A DNA stretch of 64,000 bases from Podarcis raffonei (Eukaryota; Chordata; Lepidosauria; Squamata; Lacertidae). A program made the position numbers and the translations under genes. This document shows positions 12,615-23,460 of this stretch, one piece after another. The notes beneath the pieces were generated by a model that worked only from the letters and a program-made list of their open reading frames with translations, ran no database searches and had not been told where the DNA came from. Position 1 is the first letter of the stretch. Each line of letters begins with the position of its first letter. The stretch spans positions 36,648,001 to 36,712,000 of the forward strand of contig NC_070614.1 of the NCBI RefSeq assembly GCF_027172205.1. The letters run 5' to 3'.

Positions 12615-13261
12615 AATGATGTGCAACGAAGAATTAAAATTGAGAAATTAGGCAACTGGCTGTCCCATGAGAGAACAGGATGCTGGACTAGTTGGGCCAG
12701 GGGCCTGATCCAGCAGAGCTCATCTTATGCCCCACAGATAATTCCCCCCCCCCACGTCCTGCATCCAACACAGACTGCCCTTTTCATTTCACACCTTTGG
12801 GCAACTCTTCTTCATCGTTTACTCTTAAACATAGTTAATTCCTGGGAAATGTGAAATATGCTTATAAATTCAGTCCTGGCACTTGTAATTTAGTTTCCAT
12901 TACATTTGGCCTTCATATAACTCAGATGAATTCACCAGGAAATCTCTCCCAACCCAAGGAATTTCTATATTTTTGGAAGGTGCTCGCTGTAAGTAGAGCA
13001 ATACATCTGAACTAAAAATGCCCTTTCTTTATTTGGCATGTACTGTACATTTCCGATGCTCGTGATTAAAAGACACTAAAAATAGGCACAGACTCGGTTG
13101 GACAGATATTTATGTTTGTTGTGCGGAGAATAAATAGTTGATTTTCCATTAAGCATCTCTGAGGACCCACACCTGGGATTTTTGGAAACGTGGCACAGCC
13201 CCTGCACGTGGGGGAAGCTGTCTATGACTCTTGTTCTGAGCTTCTTTATCCTATAGGCCAG

Positions 13262-13385
13262 CATTCCCCACATTAGGCCCTCCAGATGTGTTGGACTACA
13301 ACTCCCATGAGCCACAGCTCATCCATGGCCATGGATGATGGGTGTTGTAGTCCAAAACATTTGGGAGGAGGCAGCAGGCTGGAGA
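13262..13385. mobile_element. Foldback MITE, diverged
   Basis: CCTCCAGATGTGTTGGACTA and ATGATGGGTGTTGTAGTCCA arms of the same family, with more mismatches than the copy at 19.1 kb. Confidence 0.75.
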
Positions 13386-13677
13386 AGGCTTATGTAGGCT
13401 TCTGTTCCTCATGGAGAACAGGTGTTCTGGCTTTTACATGTGGTTAAAGTTGTTCCCATTTTACAGCTGGGAACTGAGTCTTTGCTTCTGAGCTGGCCAA
13501 GGCCTAGCCCTGAATTCCAGACTCTTGTGTGTGTTTACTCAGAATGGGGTAGGGAGATGGGTGAATCTGTCAATTCAGTTTCTAATTTTTCCCAGTCTTA
13601 AGTCTGGTTCTCCACATCTCCACACAGTTTTGCAACTTGTTTTTAAAGCCTTTTTAGTGCTGATTTCTCCTAATATA

Positions 13678-13892
13678 CAGTGGTACCTCGGGTTAAGAAC
13701 TTAATTTGTTCTGGAGGTCCGTTCTTAACCTGAAACTGTTCTTAACCTGAAGCACCACTTTAGCTAATGGGGCCTCCCGCTGCCGCTGCGTGATTTCTGT
13801 TCTCCTCCTGAAGCAAAGTTCTTAACCTGAGGTGCTATTTCTGGGTTAGCGGACTCTGTAACCTGAAGCGTATGTAACCTGAGGTACCACTG
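13678..13892. mobile_element. TA-MITE family A
   Basis: CAGTGGTACCTCGGGTTAAG start and CTGAGGTACCACTG end, with TA on both flanks. Same interior as the copies at 8.4 and 56.1 kb, opposite orientation to the former. Confidence 0.92.
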
Positions 13893-13924
13893 TACTGATA
13901 TCCAGCAGGCTTTTCTTATGACCT

Positions 13925-14071
13925 GAGGGTTAGCTCAGTCAGTAGAGCATGAGAGTCTTGGTCTCAGAGTCCTGGGTTTGAGACCCACAATTAGGCAACA
14001 GATTCCTGCGTTGTAGGAGCTTGGACTATATGATCCCCATGGTTCTTTCCACCTCTACAATTCTATGATTC
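13925..14071 (+). mobile_element. tRNA-Lys-headed SINE with CR1-type tail
   Basis: The head GGTTAGCTCAGTCAGTAGAG, the anticodon-arm region and TGGGTTTGAGACCC resemble tRNA-Lys. The tail TCTACAATTCTATGATTC matches the CR1 3' end. About 147 bp. Confidence 0.85.
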
Positions 14072-14223
14072 ATCACAACAACCCTGTGAGGAAGCTTAGA
14101 CAGAGAGCACATCCTTCATGGCTCAGCAGAGATTTGAACCCAAATCACCTGAGTCCTAGTCAGTGCTTTTTTTCCCTAAAAAACATTTATGGGTACTCTC
14201 ATTTTCCTACTCACATTGAAATA

Positions 14224-14528
14224 GGTAAAGGGACCCCAGACCATTAGGTCCAGTCGGGATGTCTCTGGGGTTGCGGCACTCATCTCGCTTTACTGGCCGA
14301 GGGAGCCGGCATACAGCTTCCGGGTCATGTGGCCAGCATGACTAAGCTGCTTCTGGTGAACCGGAGCGGTACCTATTTATCTACTTGCACTGTGTGCTTT
14401 CAAACTGCTAGGTTGGCAGGAGCAGGGACCGAACAACAGGAGCTCACCCCGTCGCAGGGATTCGAACCGCCAACCTTCTGATCAGCAACCCCTAGGCTCT
14501 GTGGTTTAATCCACAGTGCCACCTGCGT
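14224..14528 (-). mobile_element. Sauria SINE, antisense, internally shortened
   Basis: Reverse complement of the family, from AGGTAAAGGGACCCCAGACC to the head CCACAGTGCCACCTGCG. At about 305 bp it lacks part of the middle block. Confidence 0.9.
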
Positions 14529-16780
14529 TTTGGCCCTCAATGAGACCAAACTTAGATTCACAAAATGTTTAGGGGTATGCTTACCCCTGCATCCCCGCAG
14601 AAAAAAAGCACTGGTCCTAGTCCAGCACTCTAACCACTATGCAACATTGCCTAACCCACCAATCCCCACTACTTTGGAAATGCATGGAGGGAAGGTGGGA
14701 AAATTTGAATGAAACAAGTCAAGGGAGGAAAAGAGCCATCAGGTTTCCATACAGGAGTCCTGACTCCCATCAACTTTGCCCGAAACGCAAATATTTTATG
14801 GCCTTCAGCTGAGAAATGTTTGTGAGCTGCGGAAGTGGCTGAGTAGGTCAACCTTCAACCCCAACCCAACCTCCCCTTCCTCCAAAAAGAAATTCCCAAA
14901 TTACAACAGGAAAGTTTGTAATTTCCCAAACAGGGAAAGTGTGTGTGTGTGTGTGTGTCATAGTCAGAAGCAGCAGGTGAACCTCATCCGGGTGTGCGGG
15001 GGCTGCTTTATGAAAGCTCACCAGAGCATCATGGAAATAGCACGTCCCTGATGCTGGGAACTATCCTCCTGATCTCAGCGCTTAGGTACAATTTCACAGG
15101 TGGCCAGCTTCCTCCAAAGTCCAGCTTCCTTTGCTTTTTTTTTTCTTAGCAGGGGAAATCAACAGCACACTCCAGACCTGCGTTTTATTGCAGCTGCATT
15201 CCTTCAACGTATCCATGATGCAATAATAGTGCCTTGGTGGTGAATCTGATCTTCCGTTTGTTCTGCAATGCTTCCCGAACGCTGACACGTTGTCGCTGTC
15301 CGGAGGAGCTATAGCCCAACAAAACTGGGGCAAAAACAAACCACTTACGCTATGAAGAGATGTCAGGTTTCAACGGGAAGGACTTGCAGTGACCGGGAAC
15401 AAAGCAGTGTGGGCAACCCAAGATGTTTGCAGGCGCAAACAGTATTAAAAGCAGAATCGCATGTGACTGCCCTGATAGCATCATGAGCGCGAAGCATCAT
15501 GAACAGGTGATAGAAAGGAGGGGACCTTTCCTGGCCAAACAGGACTAGCCCAAGCCTGAAGCAAAGGGCATGATGGCTCTGCTCCCATTTCCTCTACAGA
15601 CGTTATCCAGGCTGGCAGCTGAATCTTACTGGCTTCAGCACCGGTGATGGCACACAGAGCTGTGTCTTCCAACAGGACTGGGCTAGGGAATTGAGCAGCA
15701 ACAACCAGGCAGACTGCCCCAAACACAGCCACAGCTTCTGCCGCTTAAGGCAGCTGATTCGCTGTACCTAACAGTAGGGCAGGCCTGACAATTATGCACA
15801 TGTCAGAGAATTCTGTCAGATACCGGAACAGAAATTGCCACAATTCGCCTGAGTGTTTGAGGTCAGGAACGGAAGCCATGCAAGCAAAGATGAGCAGTAC
15901 TCACCATTATTATTTTTTGGTCTTCAGTGTTTCATAAACCATCACATTACTTTTTTAATGTTATTGCATTAATTTCGGATAGTGAGATGAGTTACATAGG
16001 TTTCAGCAGAAGCCAAACTGTAGCGGAACGGAAACAGTGCTGCTTGTGGACAGAAATCGCCGCCTCCCAAAATCCTTGTGTTGCTCAGAAGATATCTTAT
16101 CTACCTTTCCCCATAAGATCCCAGGGTGGGTAACATCAAATACAGTTATATTACTGCTAACGTTTATACCACAGTCCTTCAGACACCCCTTTCCAATAAA
16201 GAAATCTTGGTGTGCAGGATATGGCCTTGATCCCAGCTCTAGACATGCAATAGGCCAATAACACATGACAGCGTTAATGTAAAGGCAAGATGACATTTGT
16301 GAATCTGCGATTTGAATACAAGGAAATGTTACATGCAAATATATACAGTATTTATGGATGTTCTAAAGTCAACAGGACATGAATAGCGGCAACTTAATAG
16401 GAGGGTTGTAAAAACTGATTCAAGTTAATGATTTATTTAAGTTTAAAGATTTATTTTTGGCATTTGTATAAATGGCAAACGGAAGGCACTGTCTGCAAAG
16501 AGGCACTCTCCCACGAGAGGAAAAGCCTCTCAAGGACGTACCCAGGGGTTGGCTAAGCTGGCCTCCGCCAAGGGCGCAGGCCCAGGGTGTGGGTGTGCAA
16601 AATTCTGCCTCTTCACTCTGGCTCGGAGTGGCTAGGAGCCCACCCAGCCGTCTGCGCACCCCCGGGCTCCTCCTCCACTGTTTTGGGCAGCCAGCGGACT
16701 CGGGGCACTGATACAACTCCTTGCCACGGGTGCAAATGAGCCTAGGTATGCCTCTGAAGCCTCTTCAAGATGGGACCTAC
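14529..16780. other. No gene recognised
   Basis: Only short frames without recognisable domains, a GT run at 14939-14958, and at about 16520-16745 a repeat whose ends (GACGTACCCAGG and CCTAGGTATGCC) are loosely inverted, as in a non-autonomous DNA element. Confidence 0.4.
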
Positions 16781-16784
16781 CTGA

Positions 16785-16832
16785 TTAGTATAGTATAGTA
16801 TAGTATAGTATAGTATAGTATAGTATAGTATA
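16785..16832 (+). repeat. (TAGTA)n microsatellite
   Basis: About nine to ten uninterrupted pentanucleotide units lie directly against the 5' end of a truncated Bov-B copy. Confidence 0.95.
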
Positions 16833-17277
16833 AGCTATGGTTTTCCCAGTAGTGATGTATGGAAGTGAGAGCTGGACCATAAAGACGGCTGATCACTGAA
16901 GAATTGATGCTTTTGAATTATGGTGCTGGAGGAGACTCTTGAGAGTCCCATGGACTGCAAGAAGAACAAACCTCTCCATTCTGAAGGAAATCAGCCCTGA
17001 GTGCTCACTGGAAGGACAGATCCTGAAGCTGAGGCTCCAATACTTTGGCCACCTCATGAGAAGAGAAGACTCTCTGTAAAAAACCCTGATGTTGGGAAAG
17101 ATGGAGGGCACAAGGAGAAGGGGACGACAGAGGACGAGATGGTTGGACAGTGTTCTCGAAGCTACCAGCATGAGTTTGACCAAACTGCGGGAGGCAGTGG
17201 AAGACAGAAGTGCCTGGCATGCTCTGGTCCATGGGGTCACGAAGAGTCGGACATGACTAAACAACTAAACAACAACA
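16833..17277 (+). mobile_element. 5'-truncated Bov-B LINE (3' 445 bp)
   Basis: Matches the last part of the Bov-B at 33934-34378 with few differences (VVMYGSESWTIK region through GPWGHEESDMTK), ending in the same AACAACA run. The body begins right after a TAGTA microsatellite. ACCTGAT lies both before that microsatellite (16779-16785) and after the element (17280-17286), a possible short target duplication. Confidence 0.9.
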
Positions 17278-17341
17278 GAACCTGATGCTGAACGAGGCTA
17301 GATTTTGTTGATTTTGGTGGCATGTGGCAATGTCCATAAAG

Positions 17342-17682
17342 TTAAAGGTAAAGGGACCCCTGACCATTAGGTCCAGTCGTGACCGACTCTGGGGTTGTGG
17401 CGTTCATCTCGCTTTATTGGCCGAGGGAGCCGGTGTACAGCTTCTGAGTCATGTGGCCAGCATGACTAAGCCGCTTCTGGCGAACCAGAGCAGCGCACGG
17501 AAATGCCATTTACCTTCCCGCCGGAGTGGTACCTATTTATCTACTTGCACTTTGATGTGCTTTCGAACTGCTAGGTTGGCAGGAGCAGAGACCGAGCAAC
17601 GGGAGCTCACCCCGTCGTGGGGATTAGAACTGCCGACCTTCTGATCGGCAAGTCCTAGGCTCTGTGGTTTAACCCACAGCTA
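17342..17682 (-). mobile_element. Sauria SINE, antisense, head truncated
   Basis: From AAAGGTAAAGGGACCCCTGACC to GTTTAACCCACAG. The outermost bases of the tRNA-like head are missing; a pre-existing repeat (ATAATTCCCACC) follows. Confidence 0.92.
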
Positions 17683-17863
17683 TAATTCCCACCTTCTGAA
17701 ACTAGGTGCAGACTTGGATTGAAGGTGGGGCAAGAAGGGGTATGTGCAATGGGTGGGCCTGCGATGCACTTTTTCCTTCTCTCTCCTATACCACGCTCCT
17801 CCTTTCCTCTGCCTGATCCCCAAGCAGTACCTTCCCACTCTTGGCTAGTTGACTTTAACAATA

Positions 17864-17991
17864 GATGGATAGCTCAGCTGGTTAGAGCGTGACGCCGATA
17901 ACACCAAGGTTGCAGGTTTGATTCCCGGATGGGACAGCCACATATTCCGGCACTGCAGCGTCCCTTCCAACTCTACCATTCTTTGATTTCT
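17864..17991 (+). mobile_element. tRNA-Ile-headed SINE with CR1-type tail
   Basis: ATAGCTCAGCTGGTTAGAGC, GATAACACCAAGGTTGCAGG and TTTGATTCCCGGATGGG follow tRNA-Ile. The tail CCCTTCCAACTCTACCATTC matches the same CR1-type end. Confidence 0.8.
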
Positions 17992-18441
17992 AGATTAATA
18001 GAATTAACACCAAACGAACCCCACTGTTGCACTTCCAACATCAGGTTCGTGCAGGAGCTCAGTGTGTGGGGAACGTCATGGGCTCAGGTGTGGGTGTTCA
18101 GAATGACAAATAGATGCTGGACAGTTGTCAGGTTATTGAGGCTTTCGCACTCGTTTCCATCGCTTTCCCCCTTCCCACCACACAACGTGCCTTTCTCTAA
18201 CTCCTGTATTCCCCAAAGTTACATCACTCTTTCCTGTCGGCGGCATGAAAGCAGCTGTGGAATGATAATATTTAGACTTTGGCATCCTCGTGACCCCACG
18301 TTAGGGGCAGCGGTGATAGGCATCCCGTGACTCATACGCAGACCTAGAGAGTGTGGGGAAGCAGGAGCGGGCAGGATTGGGGAGGGAGGAGGATGTGGGC
18401 AGAGTGAACGCCAAGGGGAAGGGCATCTACCTCTGCTGTGG

Positions 18442-18449
18442 TATATATA
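18442..18449 (+). promoter_or_regulatory. FGF21: Candidate TATA box of FGF21
   Basis: TATATATA lies 394 bp before the FGF21 ATG, after a purine-rich G/C stretch. If used, transcription would start near 18475 and the 5' UTR would be about 360 nt, longer than usual. A 5' UTR intron or a closer start is possible. The call rests on the motif alone. Confidence 0.3.
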
Positions 18450-18835
18450 TACCTCTGTTCCTGCTGGACAGGAGCAAACCTGGAGTGAGACAGCTGAAGC
18501 AAGAAAAGAGAGAGTTATTTGCCTCTTTCCCTTATTTCGAGGTGGTTTGGGTTTTTCTTCCTTCCTTTCTAAAATAAGCAAACCCCAGCAACCATTGAAC
18601 ACTTTTCAGAGGACTGCATTCCCTTTTAGACTCAGGACCACCTGGGCTCAACACCATTTCCCGGGTGAGACCGAGTTGCGAGTCCTAGTAAGTTGAAGCC
18701 AGGACTCTCAGGGTCTTTCAAGAAAGAACTAGGGCAACCACTAAAGGCTGAGGACTAGAATCTTGCTCTCAGTTTCTTTCTGCCCCTGTCTTTGGCACCC
18801 TGATTCTCTTGTCTTGGGCTGGGCCTTCTTCAGCC

Positions 18836-21800
18836 ATGCTGGCCATTTCTGTAGCCCTCCACCGTCTCCTCATCTGCCTGATTTTCTGGGCTGCCTTGCT
18901 GCTCCCCATGGCTCCTGCTTTCCCCCTACCAAATTCCAGCCCCCTCTTACAGTTCGATGGGCAGGTGCGGCTTCGCCACCTGTACACAGCGGACGACCAG
19001 ACGCAACTCCACCTGGAGATCATGCCAGATGGCGCAGTGCGCGGCTCCAGATACCAGAACATATACAGTAAGTATTTGGGGAAATCCTTCACATTCTTTC
19101 AAGTGGCATGAGGCAGATAGATGATAGATTGAACCAGCGGTTCTCAACCTGTGGGTCCCCAGATGTTGTTGGACTACAACTCCCATCATCCCTGAGCTCT
19201 GGCCTTGCTAGCTAGGGGTGATGGGAATTGTAGTTCCACAACATCTGGGGACCCACAGGTTGAGAAAGGCATTAGACAGACAGACAGATGAAACAGAGAG
19301 ATAGATATAGAGAGATAGATAGCATCTCTCACTCCAGTTAATGTAGTTGGAGGTCTATAAGGGGCTGGCTGGGCAGGACTCCTCATGGTCTGGGGATGGA
19401 AAGGGGTGCAAGAGGCCAAAATAATTTTATGGAAGAGGGTAGTTCAGCAGGTGCAGAGTTTGGCACTCTTCTGAGATGAGCAGCACCTTCTGAAATTTCC
19501 CTCTTCTGTACAACAAATGAATGCTACAAAGACTTTAGATGCCTCCAGACTGTCACTGTTTTGTGGGAAGGACTCAAGCCCATATTGGCATTTTAGGTTC
19601 GCACAGTTAAAGTGCTCTCTCGTTCTGGCACAACAAATCCACTTGAAAAGAAGGATCAGGCTTTTTGCAGTTAGGAAAGTGATGGGGAAATGGAATGAAA
19701 AGCACAGGATGAACAAATGATTAATGGGAAGACATGTGAACACCCCATAAAGTGAATCAGGATGAATGCTTATTGTTGTAAAACTACCCTATAAGCACAT
19801 GCTCAATAAAGGCCAGATGGAATCTAACACTATGTTTTGTGCAAATGAATCAGGACAAACGCTCAATAAACAGGTCATACTTGGAGGGGCCTCTTGTTCT
19901 CCTTTGTATGTGGGCTCATTGCATATTTGAGAGGGGAAAGGATAGGGGAAAGAGTGGATCGGAGATTTAAAAAATTATATGAATGTTCTTTGACTTTGAA
20001 TCTGGTCCCCATACAGACATTGCAGGCCAGGGTTACTGGTGGATTGGAATAGGCTGAATGGGCAGAATTAAAGGTCCAGGACTCCTGGGTTCTCATCCTT
20101 CACCACCTGTTCTCTGCTGGGTGTCCCCCCCCCCCCAGGTTTGATGGAGATCAAAGCAGTCAAGCCAGGAATCATTCGCATGCAGGCCATGAAGACCTCA
20201 AGATTTCTCTGTATGAAGCCAAATGGACGCCTCTATGGCTCGGTAAGTTAAGATGCCTGCATGTGTTTGGGGAAGAGGCAGTTCAGAGTATAAGTTCAGA
20301 GGAGGTTGCGTGTGGGACAATCCTGCTCTAGACTTGTTCACAAAATGTTTTCCCGTATGACAGGATATAAACGATTGAAGTCAATAAACAAAGGATAAAA
20401 TATATTAAATTCTTGAACCAAATTCTGAGATTATGCTCAGGCAGTAGAGCATGAGACTCTTAAACTCAGGGTTGTGGGTTGAGCCCCACGTTGGGCAAAA
20501 GATTCCCAAATTGCCAGGGGGTTAGACTAGATGAGTCTCGTGGTCCCTTCCAACTCTGCCGTTCTATGATTCTATGCAGTGTGGCCAATTAAAAGAGACC
20601 CTTTGGCAAGGGGAGGGAACTAAAACCTTTGGCTGGAAGGTCAACATGTTGCGGTGGAATTCCATTCCATTCCTGCCCTGCTTCCCACCTGTTCTTGATC
20701 GCATGCAGATCCTGACATCATGACTAGGGCTGGTCTGCAAGGCATATGATCAGCTCAGTTTGGGGCTGGGATGCAGCCACTGTAGAATCAACCTGTGGCT
20801 GCTGGGTGCAGATTGCGTGGCTATCTTGTGTGCTGCAATGCATCTAGGAAAGACTGAACTCTCTTGATCTCTCCATCTGCAAATAACCAGGGACCTCACA
20901 ATTGATTTTCTGGGTGTCTGGAAAAAATCCAGTGGGCAGAAACTGGATGAGGCAACTTCCATCATTCGTAAACAATTAGGAAAGGGGATAGAAATTTGAT
21001 TCAGTTCACGTTTTAAAGGTAAATCTATCAAATTCAGACTTTTCAAAACAATATGAAAACTGAAAAACACAGCTACCCTTTGAAATTCACACTTATCTGA
21101 TTTCTGTGGTGCAATAATTCCCCATCCCTAAATTCCCTAAACAGTACAGTGGTACCTCAGGTTACAGACGCTTCAGGTTACAGACTCCACTAATTCAAAA
21201 ATAGTACCTCGGGTTAAGAACTTTGCTTCAGGATGAGAACAAAAATTGCACGGCGGCAGCGGGAGGCCCCATTAGCCTAAGTAGTACCTCAGGTTAAGAA
21301 CGGACCTCCAGAACGAATTAAGTTCTTAACCCGAGGTACCACTGTAAAACCTGTTAACCAGGGTAACAGTCTGCCTCCAGAGAAAGTTGCATGCTATACT
21401 TCACTGCAGGCATTTAAGTAAAGTCTGGATTGTCCTCTTCTAGAATACTTCAGTTGCCTCCATAGTGACTGGGTGGTGAAAACTGTGGCTGAACAACAAC
21501 TCCCATCAGCTCCAGCTAGCTTGATCCATAGCTAGGGATGATGGGAACTGTAGTTCAGCAACATTTGGATGGCCAAAGTTTTCTCCACCCCTGATCTGGT
21601 AGATGTTAGATTTCGCACAATTATACGACTGCATAAAACCTCATGTCTTTCCCTCCCCCCTCCCCCAATAGCTATCGTATTCTGAGGAGTCCTGCAACTT
21701 CCACGAGAAGGTTCTGCGCGACGGCTACAACCTCTACTACTCTGAAAGCTACAATATCCCCGTCAGCCTCAGCTCGATGGGGAACCTGCCTCGGAGTCAC

Positions 21801-21971
21801 CAGCTGCCTCCCTTCTCCCAGTTCTTGCCCTTAGTCAACAAGATCCCCCTCGAACCCGTGTTCGTGGACTACGACTTCTACGAACAGGAACTGAACGTTG
21901 AGTCGTCCGACCCCCTCAGCATGATGGGCCACAACCCTGGCATCATCAGCCCAAGTTACGTCTTCAAATAA
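18836..21971 (+). CDS. FGF21: Fibroblast growth factor 21, 3 coding exons
   Basis: Endocrine FGF hormone that signals through FGFR with the co-receptor beta-Klotho. Coding exons are 18836-19067, 20139-20242 and 21672-21971 (232, 104 and 300 nt), with GT-AG introns, giving 211 aa against 209 in human. The ATG at 18836 opens a hydrophobic signal peptide (about residues 1-30, LLICLIFWAALLLPMAPAF). The mature start resembles human: FPLPNSSPLLQFDGQVR for HPIPDSSPLLQFGGQVR. The beta-trefoil core carries RHLYTADDQTQLHLEI, KTSRFLCMKPNGRLYGS and SCNFHEKVLRDGYNLYYS. The C-terminus keeps SSDPLSMM and SPSY, the two beta-Klotho contact motifs known from mammals. Residues about 145-185 are the least conserved and lack the proline-rich run of mammalian FGF21. 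It is distinguished from FGF19 and FGF23 by the C-terminal motifs and length. Introns hold a foldback repeat (intron 1) and a tRNA-headed SINE, a TA-MITE and a foldback repeat (intron 2). Confidence 0.95.
19141..19266. mobile_element. Foldback MITE (TTGGACTACAACTCCCATCA family) in FGF21 intron 1
   Basis: Near-perfect hairpin: TTCTCAACCTGTGGGTCCCC pairs with GGGGACCCACAGGTTGAGAA over about 55 bp per arm. A GATA-type microsatellite follows. Confidence 0.85.
20427..20575 (+). mobile_element. tRNA-Lys-headed SINE with CR1-type tail in FGF21 intron 2
   Basis: GTAGAGCATGAGACTCTTAA and GTGGGTTGAGCCCCACGTTGGGC resemble tRNA-Lys. The tail CCCTTCCAACTCTGCCGTTC plus TATGATTCTATG is of CR1 type. Confidence 0.85.
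21147..21344. mobile_element. TA-MITE family A in FGF21 intron 2
   Basis: CAGTGGTACCTCAGGTTA and TAACCCGAGGTACCACTG ends with TA flanks. Shorter interior (198 bp) than the other copies. Confidence 0.9.
21471..21594. mobile_element. Foldback MITE in FGF21 intron 2
   Basis: GGCTGAACAACAACTCCCATC pairs with GATGGGAACTGTAGTTCAGC. The outer arms GGGTGGTGAAAACT and TTTTCTCCACCCC also pair. Confidence 0.75.
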
Positions 21972-22950
21972 CCCGGGACATCCGGTTCCTTGGACACTTT
22001 CTTGGACAAGTGGGGTCTCTTGCTGTGTAATTACAACGATGGAACAATTCGACGTTTGGGAGAAATGGAGCAGAAGGAAAGCTTAGCAGATGGCGCTTGG
22101 CACCCAGACTCTGATGAGTGACCTTGCAGTACACTGTGGACTCCCGCAACCCAAAGTTGCATCCCACTCATGCGCAAATGATGCGCTGCAGGCACATAAG
22201 GAAAACCCAGCAACAACAGAGGCGAAATCCCTGTTTCGTCAGACTAAGATTGCTTGCATTTTCAACCTGTTGTTATTCTTGCCAGCTTTTGGGGGCGGGT
22301 TATTTCTATTTTTATTATCTATTTAAGTAACTTATTTATTGTATGTCAGCTTAATTTATTGAAGGAGGCTGGGAAGAGTTGGGAAGCAGAGAAGAGTGGC
22401 ATAATGAGACAGCTGGCAAGTAACTTATATATTGTTATTTATTTAGAAATATATATATTCTTATTTGCATATTTATTTTCGCTTTCTGGAGAAGGAATGA
22501 CTGTTAGCTTTTAAGGCGGTAGTGTAGACATGCTCAGGACAATCTTGTGCCTTATAGCTCTTTGCTGCTTACTCTGTTCCGCCGCTTCCTTTTTAAGGAA
22601 CGCCCGCAAAGGAGCAGAGCAGAGGAGAAAAGAGGTCAATGCCCACCAGGAGCTATGTAGATCAGGACAGGGCACCGCAGCTAATCATTTGATTCTGAGC
22701 ATTATCTTGCATTCTCTCTGGAGCTGCTGGTTCCTGTGCAAATATCAAGGACCTGCAGTGTGTGGCTGTTTCCCCCAGCAGAAATGTAAGGAGCTACTGG
22801 TAGCTTGGCCAGATATTAGAGATAGGTTTAGAGTGGGTTCCTCATTCATGTTCCTTTACAGGCACGGGCAGTTCCTTCCTCTTGCCAGCACCACCAAACA
22901 GGCTTATTTCAATGTAGAGTGGTTTAGGTAAAGGATCAGGTCGCGCCAGC

Positions 22951-22976
22951 TATTATTTATTTATTTATTTATTTAA
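22951..22976 (+). promoter_or_regulatory. AU-rich element (overlapping ATTTA) in FGF21 3' UTR
   Basis: ATTTA occurs about five times in overlapping register (a run of ATTT units). Other TTATTTATT-type sites lie at 22318-22345 and 22430-22480. Overlapping AUUUA pentamers are the classic class II ARE that speeds mRNA decay, which fits a rapidly induced hormone mRNA. It could also be read simply as an ATTT microsatellite. Confidence 0.5.
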
Positions 22977-23188
22977 ACAAACTTTTCTAACCGCGATTTG
23001 CATTTGAAATGTTGACACTTCGCTGTACTTTTCCAACAAGAATGCTTTACGGCAGAACGTGCCCGTCCCCTTTGCGAAGGGACGTTGATTATGTCAATGG
23101 TTTGTGATATATTCTTCACTTGTTACCCGTTTCCCTGCATCCTGATGCTGAACTGTAACAGTGACCAAAGTGTGATGAGCTATGAACG

Positions 23189-23194
23189 AATAAA
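23189..23194 (+). terminator. Poly(A) signal AATAAA of FGF21
   Basis: A canonical AATAAA lies 1.2 kb past the stop and is followed within 30 bp by a T-rich stretch and an A-rich stretch. No earlier AATAAA was noticed in the 3' UTR. Confidence 0.55.
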
Positions 23195-23460
23195 GCATTC
23201 CATTTTTTTAAATAAAAAAAATATGAGTATTTGGTGGTAAATATATACGATCTCAAACCGTCTAAGAATTCCCATAAAAACTAGGCAGGGTCGGCGCTTG
23301 GTGGGCTTCTTGGGGAGAGGCTATTCCATAGCTGTGGTGCCACCACAAAGCAAGCCGTGTCACAAAACACTCATGAATCCTCATTCAGCAGCAGGCGAAC
23401 CCCAGAGAGAGCCCCAATATCTGATCTTAAAAGAAGAGGGAAGTGCATGTAGTGGGAGCC

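Larger units (their letters stand above)
21972..23194 (+). other. FGF21: 3' UTR of FGF21 with AU-rich element and poly(A) signal
   Basis: About 1.2 kb follows the stop codon to an AATAAA at 23189-23194, the first good poly(A) signal on this strand. The segment looks unique, without the SINEs and MITEs that crowd the flanks. It is rich in A+T toward its middle and contains an AUUUA run at 22951-22976. Confidence 0.65.

Noticed and set aside
13925-14000. Possible tRNA-Lys, tRNA-Ile and tRNA-Asn genes at the SINE heads
   Set aside because: Each carries stem mismatches and continues into a CR1-type tail, so they are SINE heads rather than tRNA genes.
16420-16716. Opposed frames near 16.4-16.7 kb
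   Set aside because: GC-rich repeat sequence with loosely inverted ends; neither strand shows a domain.
18809-18835. Upstream TTG-initiated extension of FGF21
   Set aside because: Non-ATG start; the ATG at 18836 follows GCC and directly precedes the signal peptide.
18769-19092. Minus-strand frame opposite FGF21 exon 1
   Set aside because: Shadow of the coding exon; no independent features.
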